From positions 1-64,000 of the forward strand of contig JAUNGN010000007.1 in NCBI GenBank assembly GCA_030524425.1: a stretch of 64,000 bases of DNA, given 5' to 3'. The notes under the pieces were generated by a model. The model had not been told where the DNA came from, did not search any database, and worked only from the letters and a program-made list of their open reading frames with translations. Below, one piece after another: positions 1-8,062 of this stretch. Positions within the stretch are counted from its first letter, which is position 1, and each line of letters opens with the position of its first letter. The position numbers were made by a program, and so were the translations under genes. The DNA is from Clostridia bacterium (lineage in GTDB: Bacteria; Bacillota; Clostridia; Lachnospirales; CAG-274).

Positions 1-187
1 ATCTCTGTTGCATTATTTGCCAGAAGCTGTCGGATACACAGAAAATTTTAAAGCGCCGAAATTTACTCACAATAACAATTTCTTACATATAAATCCTATA
101 TTTAAGCGAGATGTTTTACATTGCCAAAAAATATTTACTATGCCCGGTAACATATGCGGTTCACTCATAAAATTAGGCAAATCTCTT
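1..187. other. left-edge segment without a supported gene
   Basis: I see no supported gene here. A plus-strand reading frame crosses this stretch, but it runs through the palindromic repeat and into the 3' end of the dockerin gene on the other strand, and it has no ribosome site. The sequence to the left is outside the window, so a gene end or remnant cannot be excluded. Confidence 0.4.
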
Positions 188-214
188 CAGCATAGGGGAC
201 TGTCCCCTATGCTG
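188..214. repeat. palindromic repeat, copy 1
   Basis: Perfect inverted repeat with 13-base arms, CAGCATAGGGGAC and its complement, around a single central base. A near-identical copy lies at 2972-2998. The GGGGAC/GTCCCC core resembles short REP-like dispersed palindromes of Firmicutes; that link is inference. It sits just downstream of the dockerin gene, so as RNA it could also form a 3' stem-loop. No T-run follows, so a simple terminator role is not supported. Confidence 0.8.
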
Positions 215-231
215 GGTTCTCACGGGTTATG

Positions 232-2448
232 TTACAAATCTATTTCATTAAAAATTTTTACGGCATCCCTTATATCAATAATGCCATCATTATTGTAATC
301 AGCCGCTTTTCTGTTAAACACACTATTGTCCGCTATTCCTGAAGTATATTTAAGTACAAGAGCAATATCACCATTATCTATACTCTCATTCATATCCACA
401 TCACCAAATACAAAACAAATTTCCGTAATTTTATTGGTTTCATAATCTATTTCATAATATATGCTGTTATCCACTGACATATAGCCCGTAAAATATGTAT
501 TTAAAAAATCAAAAGTACATTCATTTATATTATACACTGTTTTAGGTATGTTTATATTACTCCACTTGGTGTTTGCCCTGTTTGCAACAAATATGCATCC
601 CTTTTCCATATTTTCATTACCCTCTGCTATATCAATATTCCCCTCGTACTGATTAGGTATATACCAAAGACTTTTCATATCCTTTGAATACAAAATACCA
701 TCAACTGTTTTATAATTTTCATTTGTATCCTTTACACCAATTTCATTTATTGTGGTATAAACATAGATTGCAACAGAAAGACTGTTTCCGTTTTGATTTA
801 AAACATTTTCAGGTACTTCGGTGCTTATTATATAACTATCGGGCAGTATAATTTTTTTAAGATATCCAGCTCTTGAAAATGCCATTTCATCAATTTGTGT
901 AACTCCTTCAGGAATTTCAAATATTGTATCTGTCTTACCTCTTGGATAGGCAACCATTCTTGTCATATCCTTAGAATAAAGAACACCATCAACAGCCGTA
1001 AAATATTCACTGCCCTCCTCTACCTGAAAAGCAGTAAAACTTGTATTCTTTCCCAAATCATAAAAAACGTGACATCCATATCCCGTATTCTCACTTACAT
1101 TATAATCTCCGCCTATTACCTCAACTGTAGACGGAATTGTAATTACAGTATTATTTATTCCCGTCATATGATTAAAAGCTCCGTCAGATATTACTTCAAG
1201 ACCTTCAGGCAAATTCAATTCCGTTACTTTTGTGGCATATTGAAAAGCAAAACAGCCTATTTTCTTCAATGTTGAAGGAAACTGAATCTCATTTATAGCT
1301 GACATATAGCCTGAATATGATGTAAATGCAAAATCTCCTATTTCACTTACACCTTCCTCAAATATAACTGCACCGTTTAATGACCTGCAAAAATAAAAGG
1401 CCATATCTCCTACTTTATATACGCTGCCAGGAATTGTTATTCCACCACTAATGTTCACACACTGATAAAAGGCAGCCTCCCCAATATAATTAAGAGTATC
1501 GGGAAAGACTATTTCACCCTCTAATTCACTGCAGCCAAAAAAAGCCTGACTATCTATTCTTTCAAGAATATTGTTAAATTTAACTGACTTAATATTTGAA
1601 TTTCTGAAAGCATAAGCACAAATTTCCTTTGTGTTTTCAGGTATAACAACATCATCTGCCAGAGATGTATAAGCAAAAGCTGCACCGCCTATTTCTTCTA
1701 TGCTGTCCGGAAAAGCTGCCGTTGTAAGTTCGCTTATATCATAAAAAGCAAAGTGTCCAATGTTTAATATGCCCTCTGAAATACTTACACTGCTTATACC
1801 TGTCAAATCGGAATTGCCATAAATAATGTTTTCGTATTCATCATTTACATAATATCCTCCAACACCTGTTATAATTTTTCCATTATAAAAGTTTGGTACA
1901 ACAACATCAGATGAACTTCCATTGTATGTATAAAGAATATGTCCATCCTCTGAGGCTGTCCACATTCCATTTTCAGCCTCAACAATTTTTACAATATTTT
2001 TATTTATTTTGTCCGTTGAATTATTATCTGTATTAAACTGAATTTCTACAGATGAACCACTCAACACAATTTCATTGTTATCAATATATTCATAAACATA
2101 CCCATTTTCATCAGGCTGTGATTTTATTTCATAAAAAGTTCCATTAATTACTGCACTAATATTATCGGGATAAACACTTCCTTCATATTTAAAAAGCATT
2201 GCTTTTATATTATTATCGTCACTATATACACTCTTTAAAACAAAATCCGAATTAATGTCTTCATTAGAAATTAACATTATATTATTAACAGACTTTTCGG
2301 TTTCGATAAGCTCTTTGCTTATACTGTAATTTTCTAAATTTTCAGCATCGGGAACTTCGCAAATAAATTCATTTCCGTATACAACAAAATTTATAATTAA
2401 AACACATAACACAAATGTAATAAAGCCTGCAATTCTTTTTATATACAT
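232..2448 (-). CDS. secreted leucine-rich-repeat (BspA-like) protein with C-terminal dockerin
   Basis: 738 residues from an ATG preceded by TTGGAGGT; an in-frame TTG 12 bases upstream lies inside that ribosome site and is rejected. A signal peptide (about residues 1-25) is followed by roughly 160 residues I do not recognise, then a long run of LRR_5/BspA-type repeats (about 190-590) with recurrent motifs such as IGEAAFYQC and IGDFAF. The last about 59 residues form a type I dockerin: two Ca-binding loops (DVDMNESIDNGD and DYNNDGIIDIRD) each followed by a helix. LRR_5 proteins are surface adhesion or recognition proteins; a dockerin plugs into a cohesin on a scaffold. No cohesin or scaffoldin gene lies in this window, so the partner is unknown. 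Family assignment is firm, the ligand unknown. Confidence 0.9.
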   Translation of the reverse strand: MYIKRIAGFITFVLCVLIINFVVYGNEFICEVPDAENLENYSISKELIETEKSVNNIMLISNEDINSDFVLKSVYSDDNNIKAMLFKYEGSVYPDNISAVINGTFYEIKSQPDENGYVYEYIDNNEIVLSGSSVEIQFNTDNNSTDKINKNIVKIVEAENGMWTASEDGHILYTYNGSSSDVVVPNFYNGKIITGVGGYYVNDEYENIIYGNSDLTGISSVSISEGILNIGHFAFYDISELTTAAFPDSIEEIGGAAFAYTSLADDVVIPENTKEICAYAFRNSNIKSVKFNNILERIDSQAFFGCSELEGEIVFPDTLNYIGEAAFYQCVNISGGITIPGSVYKVGDMAFYFCRSLNGAVIFEEGVSEIGDFAFTSYSGYMSAINEIQFPSTLKKIGCFAFQYATKVTELNLPEGLEVISDGAFNHMTGINNTVITIPSTVEVIGGDYNVSENTGYGCHVFYDLGKNTSFTAFQVEEGSEYFTAVDGVLYSKDMTRMVAYPRGKTDTIFEIPEGVTQIDEMAFSRAGYLKKIILPDSYIISTEVPENVLNQNGNSLSVAIYVYTTINEIGVKDTNENYKTVDGILYSKDMKSLWYIPNQYEGNIDIAEGNENMEKGCIFVANRANTKWSNINIPKTVYNINECTFDFLNTYFTGYMSVDNSIYYEIDYETNKITEICFVFGDVDMNESIDNGDIALVLKYTSGIADNSVFNRKAADYNNDGIIDIRDAVKIFNEIDL

Positions 2449-2472
2449 ATTTACCTCCAAATAACCATAAAA

Positions 2473-2970
2473 CTATTCCCTAAATATTTTTAGCTTCTTT
2501 ATAATGGGGTATCTTTTTTTAGCAGATCCCATAATTGTAATAAGCTCTTTAAAGCTTCTTTCTCCCGTAAAAAGACGTTTTATAAACCTTCCGGGAATAT
2601 AAGTACATGCAAACAAAGATACAAACTTATTTTTTCTGGCAAAATTGCCATCTTCAAGTATATTTTTTATAAATTCATCACAAGCCTTATCATCAGCATC
2701 TTTGCACCAAATACACTTTTCAAAAGGAAGACCAATATATTTACAGCACATTTTAGTCAGAACCTTTGTAAAATTTAGTATTTTATATTCTCTTAGAATA
2801 GGCTCAAGCTCCTTTTGCCATACATCAGCAGTAAGTTCATTATTTACAAACATTGCCCAATCCGTAATCTGCCTTAAACAAATTCCACTGCCAAGGTGAT
2901 GAATAATATAAGGAAGAAGAATTAAACCATTATGCTTAGTTTCAGGCTTAGGATAGTTAATTGCCGCAGT
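2473..2970 (-). pseudogene. 5'-truncated nucleotidyltransferase-family (NTP_transf_5-like) gene
   Basis: An open frame runs from the repeat at 2972-2998 down to a stop at 2473, but the first ATG (2853) falls inside the conserved region. Translated without requiring a start, the frame reads through LPYIIHHLGSGICLRQ and ITDWAMFVNN, which matches the conserved HH.G.GI.LRQ..DW block of NTP_transf_5 (PF14907-type) proteins, normally about 350-400 residues. Only about the C-terminal 165 residues remain; the nucleotidyltransferase core is gone. The break coincides with the palindromic repeat. No ribosome site precedes the internal ATG. Family assignment is from memory of the motif and is probable rather than certain. 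Confidence 0.7.
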
Positions 2971-2971
2971 A

Positions 2972-2998
2972 CAGCACAGGGGACAGTCCCCTATGCTG
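2972..2998. repeat. palindromic repeat, copy 2
   Basis: Arms CAGCACAGGGGAC and GTCCCCTATGCTG around a central A, with one mismatch between arms. It is the same element as 188-214 apart from that mismatch and the central base. It lies 2 bases from the stop codon of the dehydrogenase gene on one side and at the truncation point of the nucleotidyltransferase remnant on the other, which marks it as a likely rearrangement junction. Confidence 0.8.
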
Positions 2999-3000
2999 TA

Positions 3001-3996
3001 CTATGCTTCAGGTTTTATAATTATATTTGCATTTTCAATACCATTTTCCATATCAAGAACGCACTTAATCGTCTTCTCAGCCATATTAGACACAACTTCT
3101 CTTGAATAAAAAGCAGTGTGAGGCGTAAGAATTACATTGGGAAAAGATCTTAAAACAGCCATTTGTCTGTTTACAATGCAATCTCCCATTCTGTTTGCAT
3201 AATAAAGCCCTGTTTCATCCTCAAGAACATCAAGTGCTGCACTTTCCACCTTGCCATTTTCAAGATTAACTATAAGTGCATCTGTATCTATAAGTCTGCC
3301 TCTTGCTGTATTTATTATAATAACGCCCTTTTTCATTTTTTCAAAGGCATCTGCATTCAGTAAATGATGATTTTCATCGGAGCCCGGCGTATGAAGTGTT
3401 ATAATATCACTGCATTTTAAAAGTGTATCAAAATCCACATACTCTGCAACATTTTTAATTTCATCATTTTCATAAGGGTCATAGGCAAGTATTTTGCATC
3501 CAAAACCCACCAATCTTTTTATAACAGCCCGTCCAATGTGACCTGTTCCCACAATTCCAACAACACAATCCTTTAAATTCTTGCCTATTTTACCCATTAA
3601 AGTATAATCCTGTACCTCTGACCTTTTTAAAATATGCCCCATTTTCTTACAGCACATCATCATTAACATAACAGAATAATCTGCAACAGTATCAGGCGGA
3701 TAGCTTACATTTGATACACCTATCCCCACAGACTTTGCATACTCAAGCTCAATATGGTCAAATCCTATGGAACGGGTAGAAAAATACCTTACTCCAAGAC
3801 TTTTAAACCGATCAATCATTACCTTGCCAATATGGCATGGTGTAAAGCTTACTGCATCATATCCCTCAGCTAGGATTGCATTTTCGTAACTTGGGTATTC
3901 AGGCGAATAATCATACTCAACATTATATTTTTTTGCAAACTCATCAAAATATTCTTTTTCATCAAATTCCCTAAAACAATAAATAAAAAACTTCAT
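3001..3996 (-). CDS. D-2-hydroxyacid (D-lactate type) dehydrogenase
   Basis: 331 residues. The chosen ATG has AGAGGT eight bases upstream; an in-frame ATG at 4029 has no ribosome site. NAD-dependent reduction of a 2-keto acid such as pyruvate to the D-hydroxy acid. The Rossmann motif GIVGTGHIGR is at about 147-156, and the catalytic triad of the family is present as Arg232 (NTARGR), Glu261 and His293 (TPHTAF). The block RSIGFDHIELEYAKS followed by PPDTVADYSVML is close to the LdhA/VanH branch. There are no vanA or vanX neighbours, so a fermentative or redox role is more likely than glycopeptide resistance. Transcribed alone from its own promoter (4029-4056). The gene ends directly at palindrome copy 2. 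Confidence 0.88.
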   Translation of the reverse strand: MKFFIYCFREFDEKEYFDEFAKKYNVEYDYSPEYPSYENAILAEGYDAVSFTPCHIGKVMIDRFKSLGVRYFSTRSIGFDHIELEYAKSVGIGVSNVSYPPDTVADYSVMLMMMCCKKMGHILKRSEVQDYTLMGKIGKNLKDCVVGIVGTGHIGRAVIKRLVGFGCKILAYDPYENDEIKNVAEYVDFDTLLKCSDIITLHTPGSDENHHLLNADAFEKMKKGVIIINTARGRLIDTDALIVNLENGKVESAALDVLEDETGLYYANRMGDCIVNRQMAVLRSFPNVILTPHTAFYSREVVSNMAEKTIKCVLDMENGIENANIIIKPEA

Positions 3997-4028
3997 AATT
4001 AAAACCTCTTTGTTTAATTTATAATTCA

Positions 4029-4056
4029 CTTATATTTAATAAAAATATATTGTCAA
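4029..4056 (-). promoter_or_regulatory. promoter of the D-2-hydroxyacid dehydrogenase gene
   Basis: On the minus strand TTGACA (4051-4056) and TATAAG (4029-4034) are separated by 16 bases, about 30 bases upstream of the start codon. Confidence 0.65.
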
Positions 4057-4151
4057 CTAAACATAATATAATAATAACATAATAATATTAATTTATCAAT
4101 GTTACGCTTAAATTTAACAATCTGCCAACATATGCATAATAATCCTTTTAC

Positions 4152-4189
4152 AAAAAAACTGCCTCAAGGAATTTAATTCCTTAAGACAG
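4152..4189 (-). terminator. rho-independent terminator of rny
   Basis: A 31-base hairpin (4159-4189; outer arms CTGTCTTAAGGAAT and ATTCCTTGAGGCAG, with one mismatch) followed on the minus strand by seven T residues. It lies 6 bases after the rny stop codon. Confidence 0.9.
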
Positions 4190-4195
4190 TCAATT

Positions 4196-5779
4196 TTAAT
4201 TAGCTTTAGAAGATTTAGCGTATTCAATCGCTCTTGTTTCTCTGATAAGATTAACCTTAATGTTGCCCGGATATTCTAATTCATTTTCAATTTTCTTAGC
4301 AATATCCCTTGCCATTAATACCATATCATCATCAGATACCTTTTCAGGTACTATCATAACTCGCAACTCTCTACCGGCTTGAATTGCGAAAGATTTTTCA
4401 ACTCCATTAAATGAATCTGCAATTCCTTCAAGGGACTGCAAACGCTTAATATATGTTTCAAGAGTCTCACTTCTGGCTCCCGGTCTGGCAGCAGAAATAG
4501 CATCAGCAGCCTGTACCAACACAGCAATAATACTTTGCGGCTCAACATCTCCATGATGTGACTCAACAGCATTAATAACTATATTAGACTCCTTATACTT
4601 TCTGCATAATGCAGCACCAAGCTCAATATGTGTTCCTTCCATATCTTGGTCAATTGATTTACCAATATCATGCAACAAACCGGCTCTCTTAGCAAGGGTT
4701 ACATCCTCACCAAGTTCAGCAGCCATAACACCACATAAATGAGAAACTTCTATGGAATGCTGTAAAACATTTTGTCCATAACTGGTTCTATACTTCATCT
4801 TACCTAAAAGACGAATTAATTCAGGATGAAGACCATGAACACCTGTTTCAAATGTTGCACTGTCTCCTGCCTCTTTCATAGCGGCCTCAACCTCAGTCTT
4901 AGCCTTATCAACCATTTCCTCTATTCTTCCCGGATGAACACGGCCATCAATAATAAGCTTTTCAAGAGCAATTCTGGCAATTTCTCTCTTCATAGCTCCA
5001 AAGCCCGATAATATAACAGCCTCAGGCGTATCATCAATAATAAAGTTAATGCCTGTTAATTGTTCTAATGTTCTGATATTTCTACCTTCACGACCAATGA
5101 TTCTACCTTTCATTTCATCATTAGGTAAATTAACTACAGATACAGTTGTTTCAGCAACATGGTCTGCAGCACAGCGCTGGATAGCATCTGCAACTATTTC
5201 TTTAGCTCTCTTATCAGCCTCAGACTTTGCCTCTGCTTCCATTTCCTTAATCATTACAGCAGTTTCATGCTTAACATCACTCTTAACACTTTCAAGTATA
5301 TATTCCTTAGCCTCTTCAGTAGTTAATCCGGAGATACGTTCAAGTTCGGCAAGTTCCTTATCTTTAAGAGCCTCAACCTCCTTACGCTCATTTTCAATAG
5401 CTTCAAGCTTATTGTTGAGCTGTTCCTCCTTCTTTTCAAGAGAAGCAGTTTTCTTGTCAACTGCATCTTCCTTTTGAGTGATACGTTTTTCAAGGCGCTG
5501 TATCTCATTCTTTCTATCCTTACATTCCTTTTCAACTTCATTTTTTGTCCTAAGTGCTTCTTCTTTTGCCTCTATAAGAACTTCCTTTTTGGTAGCCTCT
5601 GCATTTTTACGAGCCTCCAGCTTAATATTTTCAGCTTCTCTTTCGGCAGAGCCTATCTCAGCTTCAGCAAACTTTTTTCTGATATATTTACCAATAGCTA
5701 TACCAATTAATAACGAAATTAAAACGGATGCAAAGACTATACATAACCAGATGATTGTTAATGTATCCAGTCTAAACAC
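4196..5779 (-). CDS. rny: ribonuclease Y
   Basis: About 527 residues, the usual size of RNase Y, the membrane-anchored endoribonuclease that starts mRNA decay in Firmicutes. Visible in order: an N-terminal membrane helix (about 10-32), a long charged coiled coil rich in KKEE/AE repeats (to about 180), a KH RNA-binding domain with [12 protein letters not shown], and an HD domain with the [10 protein letters not shown] metal motif. The start is unclear: an in-frame stop lies just upstream, and the only candidates are a GTG at 5779, almost touching the AGGAGG, or a CTG at 5770 with ideal spacing. Translation initiation may therefore be unusual. Its promoter (5943-5971) leaves a leader of about 160 bases. 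Confidence 0.95.
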   Translation of the reverse strand: MFRLDTLTIIWLCIVFASVLISLLIGIAIGKYIRKKFAEAEIGSAEREAENIKLEARKNAEATKKEVLIEAKEEALRTKNEVEKECKDRKNEIQRLEKRITQKEDAVDKKTASLEKKEEQLNNKLEAIENERKEVEALKDKELAELERISGLTTEEAKEYILESVKSDVKHETAVMIKEMEAEAKSEADKRAKEIVADAIQRCAADHVAETTVSVVNLPNDEMKGRIIGREGRNIRTLEQLTGINFIIDDTPEAVILSGFGAMKREIARIALEKLIIDGRVHPGRIEEMVDKAKTEVEAAMKEAGDSATFETGVHGLHPELIRLLGKMKYRTSYGQNVLQHSIEVSHLCGVMAAELGEDVTLAKRAGLLHDIGKSIDQDMEGTHIELGAALCRKYKESNIVINAVESHHGDVEPQSIIAVLVQAADAISAARPGARSETLETYIKRLQSLEGIADSFNGVEKSFAIQAGRELRVMIVPEKVSDDDMVLMARDIAKKIENELEYPGNIKVNLIRETRAIEYAKSSKAN

Positions 5780-5835
5780 CTCCTATTAAATTTTCAAAGT
5801 TCAAATATACAATACACATAAAGTATCAGAAAGAC

Positions 5836-5860
5836 AATCCTCTGCAGCTAATTGAGGATT
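5836..5860 (-). promoter_or_regulatory. stem-loop in the rny leader
   Basis: Inverted repeat AATCCTC ... GAGGATT with a short outer extension (CAGAAA/TTTCTG). It lies between the rny promoter and start codon and no T-run follows, so it is a leader structure rather than a clear terminator. Confidence 0.45.
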
Positions 5861-5942
5861 GAGTTTCTGATTACCTTAAACATGTAAAAAAGAATATATG
5901 TAATAATGCACGTATACATACATTCCTCATTGTTACATATCT

Positions 5943-5971
5943 ATTTTATTACTTTTTCAGCAAATTGTCAA
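5943..5971 (-). promoter_or_regulatory. promoter of rny
   Basis: TTGACA (5966-5971) and TAAAAT (5943-5948) on the minus strand, spacing 17 bases. It lies within 45 bases of the rng stop codon, so rny has its own promoter although it follows rng on the same strand. Confidence 0.65.
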
Positions 5972-5984
5972 GTAAATAAGCCCC

Positions 5985-7364
5985 TTAAATTCGACTTTTC
6001 TCAATTTCATAATAATCAAATTTAGATGTAACTATTGTATTCAGTTCAATTTCAACATTATACTTTTTCTTTATTAAATTACAGCCGTATTTAAGAGCCT
6101 CAATAACGGCAGAGTTTGATGATATTTTAATATAATTATAAATTGTGGATGCAGCTATACTGATAATTTTGTTATTAATATTATCAGCTAAAAACGATAT
6201 ATCCTTAACCCTGCCAAGACCGTCACACATTGGGCATTTATGATAAATATACCGGCTTAGAGGCTTACGCTGTTTTTGCCTTGTAAGCTGCATAAGTCCG
6301 AGTTCCGTCATTCCGACAATATAGGTTTTGATTCTGTCCTTATTTAACTCAGCCTTCAGCACTTTATAAAGCTCATTATTGTTACTGCTGTCTGACATAT
6401 TTATGAAATCAATAATAATCATACCATTTAAATTTCTAAGTCTTATTTGTCTGGCAATTTCAACGGCAGCCTCCTTATTTATTTTGAAATTATTTTTAAT
6501 TTTTGTAGACTTACCGCTGTTCACATCTATTACAGCCATAGCCTCAGTTTCATCAATAACTATATAAGCACCGCAATCCAGCCATATTTTTCTATTGAAA
6601 AGCTTTTCTATTTGGCTTTCTATTCCATATTCCATAAATAAAGGTAAATTACCCTTATAAAATTCAGCATTCTCATATTCATGCTTTATTTTTTCGTATT
6701 CGTTACGGTCATTTATAATAACTCTGCAGTTATCATAGCTTAAATCTCTTATAACCTTATTTAAAGGATTTATTTCCTTATAAATTATTGCAGGAGCTTT
6801 AATATATTTACCCTTATTTTCAATTTCCTCCAGTATATTAATGCTGTTTTTAACTTCATCTTCTATTTCTTCATATTTACCGTTTATGCAGCCTGTTCTC
6901 ATCACAATACTATATCCCGGCTTAACATATTTTTCTGCAATGGCTCTCAGATTTTCTCTGATATTATCATCAGTAATTTTTCTCGACACTCCAATTTCGC
7001 CATTATCCTTAACTGCCACACAATATGTTCCTGCTCTGCTTATATTTGTAGTAACCACGGCACACTTTTCATCATAAGCTTCTTTTGTGACCTGTACAAT
7101 TATTTCCTGCCCCGGTTTAATATTCCTTGTATTTTCAATTTCAGCCTTATCATTAAGCTGTAAAAAAACAGGCTTATTTTCACCAATATTTATAAAAGCA
7201 ATATTTGTAGGCAAAATTTTTTCAACTCTGCCTGCAAATATATCTCCAACACATGCCTTATTCTCCTTATCCTGTAAAATAAGCTCTGCAAGTTTTCCGT
7301 CCTCAATTAATGCTGCTCTGTAATAGGGCGAATAGCAATCTAAATAAATTCTTCTTCCAGACAT
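5985..7364 (-). CDS. rng: Rne/Rng family ribonuclease (RNase G-like)
   Basis: 459 residues, the length of RNase G rather than the longer RNase E. A single-strand-specific endoribonuclease for rRNA and mRNA processing. An S1-type RNA-binding segment spans about 38-125. The Mg-binding aspartates of the DNase I-like domain are Asp280 (MAVIDVNSGK) and Asp319 (IIIDFINM), and the Zn-link CPMC is at 377-380, so the catalytic set is intact. The start overlaps the preceding gene by 25 bases, with GGGAG about 12 bases before the ATG. It is the last gene of an overlapping three-gene run. This neighbourhood, often followed by rplU-rpmA, is common in Clostridia; here rny follows instead. Confidence 0.93.
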   Translation of the reverse strand: MSGRRIYLDCYSPYYRAALIEDGKLAELILQDKENKACVGDIFAGRVEKILPTNIAFINIGENKPVFLQLNDKAEIENTRNIKPGQEIIVQVTKEAYDEKCAVVTTNISRAGTYCVAVKDNGEIGVSRKITDDNIRENLRAIAEKYVKPGYSIVMRTGCINGKYEEIEDEVKNSINILEEIENKGKYIKAPAIIYKEINPLNKVIRDLSYDNCRVIINDRNEYEKIKHEYENAEFYKGNLPLFMEYGIESQIEKLFNRKIWLDCGAYIVIDETEAMAVIDVNSGKSTKIKNNFKINKEAAVEIARQIRLRNLNGMIIIDFINMSDSSNNNELYKVLKAELNKDRIKTYIVGMTELGLMQLTRQKQRKPLSRYIYHKCPMCDGLGRVKDISFLADNINNKIISIAASTIYNYIKISSNSAVIEALKYGCNLIKKKYNVEIELNTIVTSKFDYYEIEKSRI

Positions 7365-8062
7365 AGCGGCAACAAATCTCCCTTATTATCAGTATAAAGA
7401 GTTCCCCTTAAAATATCCGTTTTTTCAAATCTGAACTCCATACCAAGTTTTGAATAAATATATTCAAGCAATACGTCAATTTTTAAGTTCCCCTGACTCC
7501 CTGTTGCAATATTTGTATAAATTTCTGTTTTATCTCCTTCATTGTCAACATATATGGTCTTTATAAACGGTCTGATATTAACTGTTTTTGTTTTCTTTTT
7601 AACAGTTCTCTCAATATTTATTTCCTCTGCCGACATAATTTCATCAACAGTTTCCTGCATGTTTTCATACTTATTATCAAGAGTTACACAATAATCTGCA
7701 TAAGAAACTGCAGCCGCACAGTTTTCAGCCCTGAATTCAAGCTCTATTACCTGTAAAATATCTATACCCTCAGGTAAATTATTGTTAAGTCTTTCCTTTA
7801 TTTCATCACAATCCATTTTTTCAGTAAGCTGAATATCAAGTATTTCACCTACACTGCTTACACCAAGAGCAAGGGGTACCGCAAATGTAGTAAGCTGATG
7901 GGGATTAAAGCCCCATGAATGCCCTATTGGAATACCGGCTCTTTTAAATGTTCTGTGAAAAAACTTAAGTAAATCCAAATGACCGATATAAATCATCCTG
8001 TCTGTCTTTGAAAATTCAATTCTGTATTTAATATTAGTATTGACTGCTTCCCGGCTATTCAA
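7340..8062 (-). CDS. TIGR03936-like (DUF2344) radical SAM-associated protein
   Basis: About 240 residues from a TTG start eight bases after GGAGGAGGT; longer readings would overlap the upstream gene by 50 bases, whereas the TTG gives an 8-base TTGAATAG overlap typical of translational coupling. The N-terminal block KYRIEFSKTDRMIYIGHLDL and the later GIPIGHSWGFNPHQ are characteristic of the DUF2344 family, which is found beside or fused to the TIGR03960 radical SAM protein. The molecular function is not established; the link with rng and ribosomal genes suggests RNA or ribosome modification, which is inference. A GTG nine bases further upstream is an alternative start. Confidence 0.85.
   Translation of the reverse strand: MNSREAVNTNIKYRIEFSKTDRMIYIGHLDLLKFFHRTFKRAGIPIGHSWGFNPHQLTTFAVPLALGVSSVGEILDIQLTEKMDCDEIKERLNNNLPEGIDILQVIELEFRAENCAAAVSYADYCVTLDNKYENMQETVDEIMSAEEINIERTVKKKTKTVNIRPFIKTIYVDNEGDKTEIYTNIATGSQGNLKIDVLLEYIYSKLGMEFRFEKTDILRGTLYTDNKGDLLPLCLEEEFI

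Noticed and set aside
8-298. 96-codon plus-strand frame at the left edge
   Set aside because: It runs through the palindromic repeat and antisense to the dockerin gene, and has no ribosome site.
3001-3996. vanH of a glycopeptide resistance cluster
   Set aside because: The protein is VanH/LdhA-like, but no D-Ala-D-Lac ligase or VanX-type dipeptidase is nearby, and the dehydrogenase is a single gene.
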